Source of the DNA: Prolixibacteraceae bacterium
GTDB taxonomy: Bacteria; Bacteroidota; Bacteroidia; Bacteroidales; Prolixibacteraceae
Length of the DNA stretch: 9,126 nucleotides
Direction of reading: 5' to 3'
Assembly (NCBI GenBank): GCA_016788685.1
Contig: JAEUSS010000411.1
Coordinates: 1 to 9,126, forward strand
Shown here: positions 7,981-9,126 of the stretch, in pieces
How positions within the stretch are numbered: the first letter of the stretch is position 1
Layout: each line of letters begins with the position of its first letter
Notes under the pieces: model-generated
Databases searched by the model: none
Told to the model about the DNA's origin: nothing
Seen by the model: the letters and a program-made list of their open reading frames with translations, nothing else
Program-made: the position numbers and the translations under genes

Positions 7981-8059
7981 AAGATTCAGGTTTTAAAATC
8001 CAAACTCCGGATTGGTGCGATTCTTGATTTGCAAGTTCCGGTTTTTTATCCTGAATCTT
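7981..8059 (+). other. Structured RNA region between mutL and the rhomboid gene
   Basis: A perfect 10-bp inverted repeat, AAGATTCAGG (7981-7990) and CCTGAATCTT (8050-8059), encloses an inner hairpin: CCGGA (8007-8011) with TCCGG (8037-8041), supported by TTG/CAA. The inner hairpin is followed at once by six T (8042-8047). The inner part could be the mutL terminator or an attenuator in the rhomboid leader. The outer arms suggest a larger fold. No known riboswitch class is recognised. Confidence 0.5.
8007..8047 (+). terminator. Possible intrinsic terminator after mutL
   Basis: A stem of five plus three base pairs (CCGGA/TCCGG, then TTG/CAA with a 2-base bulge) and a 17-base loop is followed directly by TTTTTT. 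The stem is short and the loop long, so efficiency is uncertain. It lies about 80 bases after the mutL stop and 55 bases before the rhomboid gene. Confidence 0.4.
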
Positions 8060-8102
8060 AAAGAAAACGGATTTTACGTTCCAATAACAAAACAGAATTA
8101 AA

Positions 8103-8843
8103 ATGAACAATTTCAGACCCAGCATCAATACCATCCCTCCGGTTGTCAAAAACCTGATTATCATCAATGTCATCATGCTGTTTGCAACCTACGTGCTGAA
8201 CATGAGAGGCATTGATCTGACCAAGATCTTAGGCCTTCACTATTTTGAATCGCCCGATTTCAGACCCTACCAGTTGGTTACACACATGTTTATGCACGGC
8301 GGCTTTACGCATTTGCTGTTCAACATGTTTGCCCTTTGGATGTTTGGCCGGGTATTGGAAAGCGTCTGGGGGCCCAAACGCTTCTTCACCTATTACTTTG
8401 TTACCGGGCTGGGGGCCGCAGCATTGCATACATTTGTCAACTATATCGAATTCCAGCACCTGGCCGGGAAGATGCTGCCAGAAGCAGTACAGATGGTCAT
8501 GACTCAGGGACCGGAAATTTTCAGCCAGGGAAAAAACTTCTCGGATCCGGATGCGGGCAAATTAAATCTGCTGCTGAATATCCCGACCGTTGGAGCTTCC
8601 GGAGCTGTATTCGGAATTCTGCTCGGATTCGGGATGCTTTTCCCCAATACGCAGCTGATGCTGTTGTTTCCGCCGATTCCGATTAAGGCGAAATATTTTG
8701 TGATGGGTTACGGTGCTATCGAACTATACCTTGGCCTCACTCAGTCGGGCAGCAACATTGCCCACTTTGCCCATTTGGGCGGGATGCTTTTCGGATTTTT
8801 CATGATCAAATACTGGAATAAGCACACCAATCATTTTTATTAA
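8103..8843 (+). CDS. Rhomboid family intramembrane serine protease
   Basis: This 246-residue integral membrane protein carries a complete rhomboid active site. Rhomboids cut transmembrane helices of substrate proteins within the lipid bilayer. Six helices are visible at about 14-32, 57-82, 94-113, 160-180, 182-210 and 216-236. HGGFTHLLFNM (65-75) supplies the helix-2 His70/Asn74 that stabilise the oxyanion (compare HILFN in GlpG). The nucleophile is Ser166 in GASG (164-167), and the base is His224 in AHLGG (223-227). W79-M-F-G-R and VLESVWG (84-90) lie in the usual positions between helices 2 and 3. The loop between helices 3 and 4 (about 114-158) is rather long and polar. ATG start, no clear ribosome site. 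A second rhomboid-like gene follows 98 bases later. The substrate is unknown. Confidence 0.95.
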   Translation: MNNFRPSINTIPPVVKNLIIINVIMLFATYVLNMRGIDLTKILGLHYFESPDFRPYQLVTHMFMHGGFTHLLFNMFALWMFGRVLESVWGPKRFFTYYFVTGLGAAALHTFVNYIEFQHLAGKMLPEAVQMVMTQGPEIFSQGKNFSDPDAGKLNLLLNIPTVGASGAVFGILLGFGMLFPNTQLMLLFPPIPIKAKYFVMGYGAIELYLGLTQSGSNIAHFAHLGGMLFGFFMIKYWNKHTNHFY

Positions 8844-8909
8844 TGCCCGAAGGATTTTGCAAGTGAGTTATTGATCCCATTCTGCAAGTCACGTTCATCA
8901 GTTTATTTG

Positions 8910-8931
8910 ACTTTTGATTTTACACTTTTGA
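8910..8931 (+). repeat. Direct repeat ACTTTTGA before the second rhomboid-like gene
   Basis: ACTTTTGA occurs at 8910-8917 and again at 8924-8931, spaced 14 bases start to start, within a T-rich stretch. The region includes several TTTG and TTGAC strings but no properly spaced TTTG-N19-TAnnTTTG. It may be part of a weak promoter or a regulator site; chance is possible given the low complexity. Confidence 0.35.
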
Positions 8932-8941
8932 CTTATACAAG

Positions 8942-9126
8942 ATGAATCTTCTGGACGAAATAAAAGAATCATTTAGGGAAGGATCAGCATTGACCCGGCT
9001 GATATACATCAACCTGGGTATCTTTCTGGTGATCCGGCTGGCCAATGTGTTTTATTTTTTGGCTGGCGCTCCGTTCCCGTTTCTGGACTGGCTGGCGCTT
9101 CCCTCCGATTTTGGTATGCTGGCAAG
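8942..9126 (+). CDS. Second rhomboid-like membrane protein, N-terminal part only
   Basis: The first 61 codons of a gene cut by the window end. It begins MNLLDEIKESFREGSALTRL, then has a first hydrophobic helix (about 21-42, IYINLGIFLVIRLANVFYFL), a short Pro/Phe-rich turn and DWLALPSDFGMLA. This N-terminal layout (short charged helix, S-x-LTRLIYIN, helix 1, W-L-A-L/V-P) is what I know from the second of the paired rhomboid genes found next to mutL in Bacteroidota. The catalytic Ser and His would lie beyond the window, so activity cannot be judged. The 98-base gap from the first rhomboid gene holds no obvious terminator, so co-transcription is plausible. The ATG at 8942 follows a T-rich stretch without a ribosome site. 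Confidence 0.75.
   Translation, partial: MNLLDEIKESFREGSALTRLIYINLGIFLVIRLANVFYFLAGAPFPFLDWLALPSDFGMLA

Overview
The window looks like a chromosomal segment from a member of the Bacteroidota. The likely placement is the Marinilabiliales/Prolixibacteraceae side, but that finer placement rests only on the general feel of the proteins. The evidence is: candidate promoters of the Bacteroidota type (TAnnTTTG with an upstream TTG/TTTG), start codons without convincing Shine-Dalgarno sequences, tRNA genes without an encoded CCA end, a MutL of the Bacteroidota kind, and the local order small membrane protein - mutL - rhomboid - rhomboid.

Layout: a complete MscS-type mechanosensitive channel gene (25-843, +) is followed by a symmetric hairpin with an A-tract and a T-tract (912-945). 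This hairpin can end transcripts from both sides. On the minus strand, a tRNA-Gly(GCC) - tRNA-Leu(UAA) - tRNA-Gly(GCC) cluster (948-1218) runs into that terminator. A well-formed promoter (1346-1376) lies about 130 bases upstream of the cluster. Next is mutS (1410-4043, -), which starts with TTG and has its own candidate promoter. A 275-base AT-rich divergent region separates it from a GNAT-like acetyltransferase gene (4319-5536, +). A 235-base stretch (5537-5771) holds no recognised gene; it carries a perfect 11-bp inverted repeat abutting a promoter. That promoter reads a 97-residue membrane-anchored protein (5772-6065) and mutL (6078-7928, GTG start), which lie 12 bases apart. After a structured spacer comes a complete rhomboid protease gene (8103-8843) and the first 61 codons of a second rhomboid-like gene cut by the window edge (8942-9126).

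How the genes work together: MutS (mismatch recognition) and MutL (signal transfer and strand processing) are the two core mismatch-repair proteins. Here they lie about 2 kb apart on opposite strands rather than in one operon. The other genes are membrane or housekeeping functions with no evident shared pathway. I see no prophage, insertion sequence, CRISPR array, toxin-antitoxin or defence system. The window is mainly core genome, and its most interesting parts are regulatory or structural: the palindrome at the mutL operon promoter, the structured leader before the rhomboid gene, the altered catalytic motifs in MutL, and unexplained open stretches after mutS and after the acetyltransferase gene.
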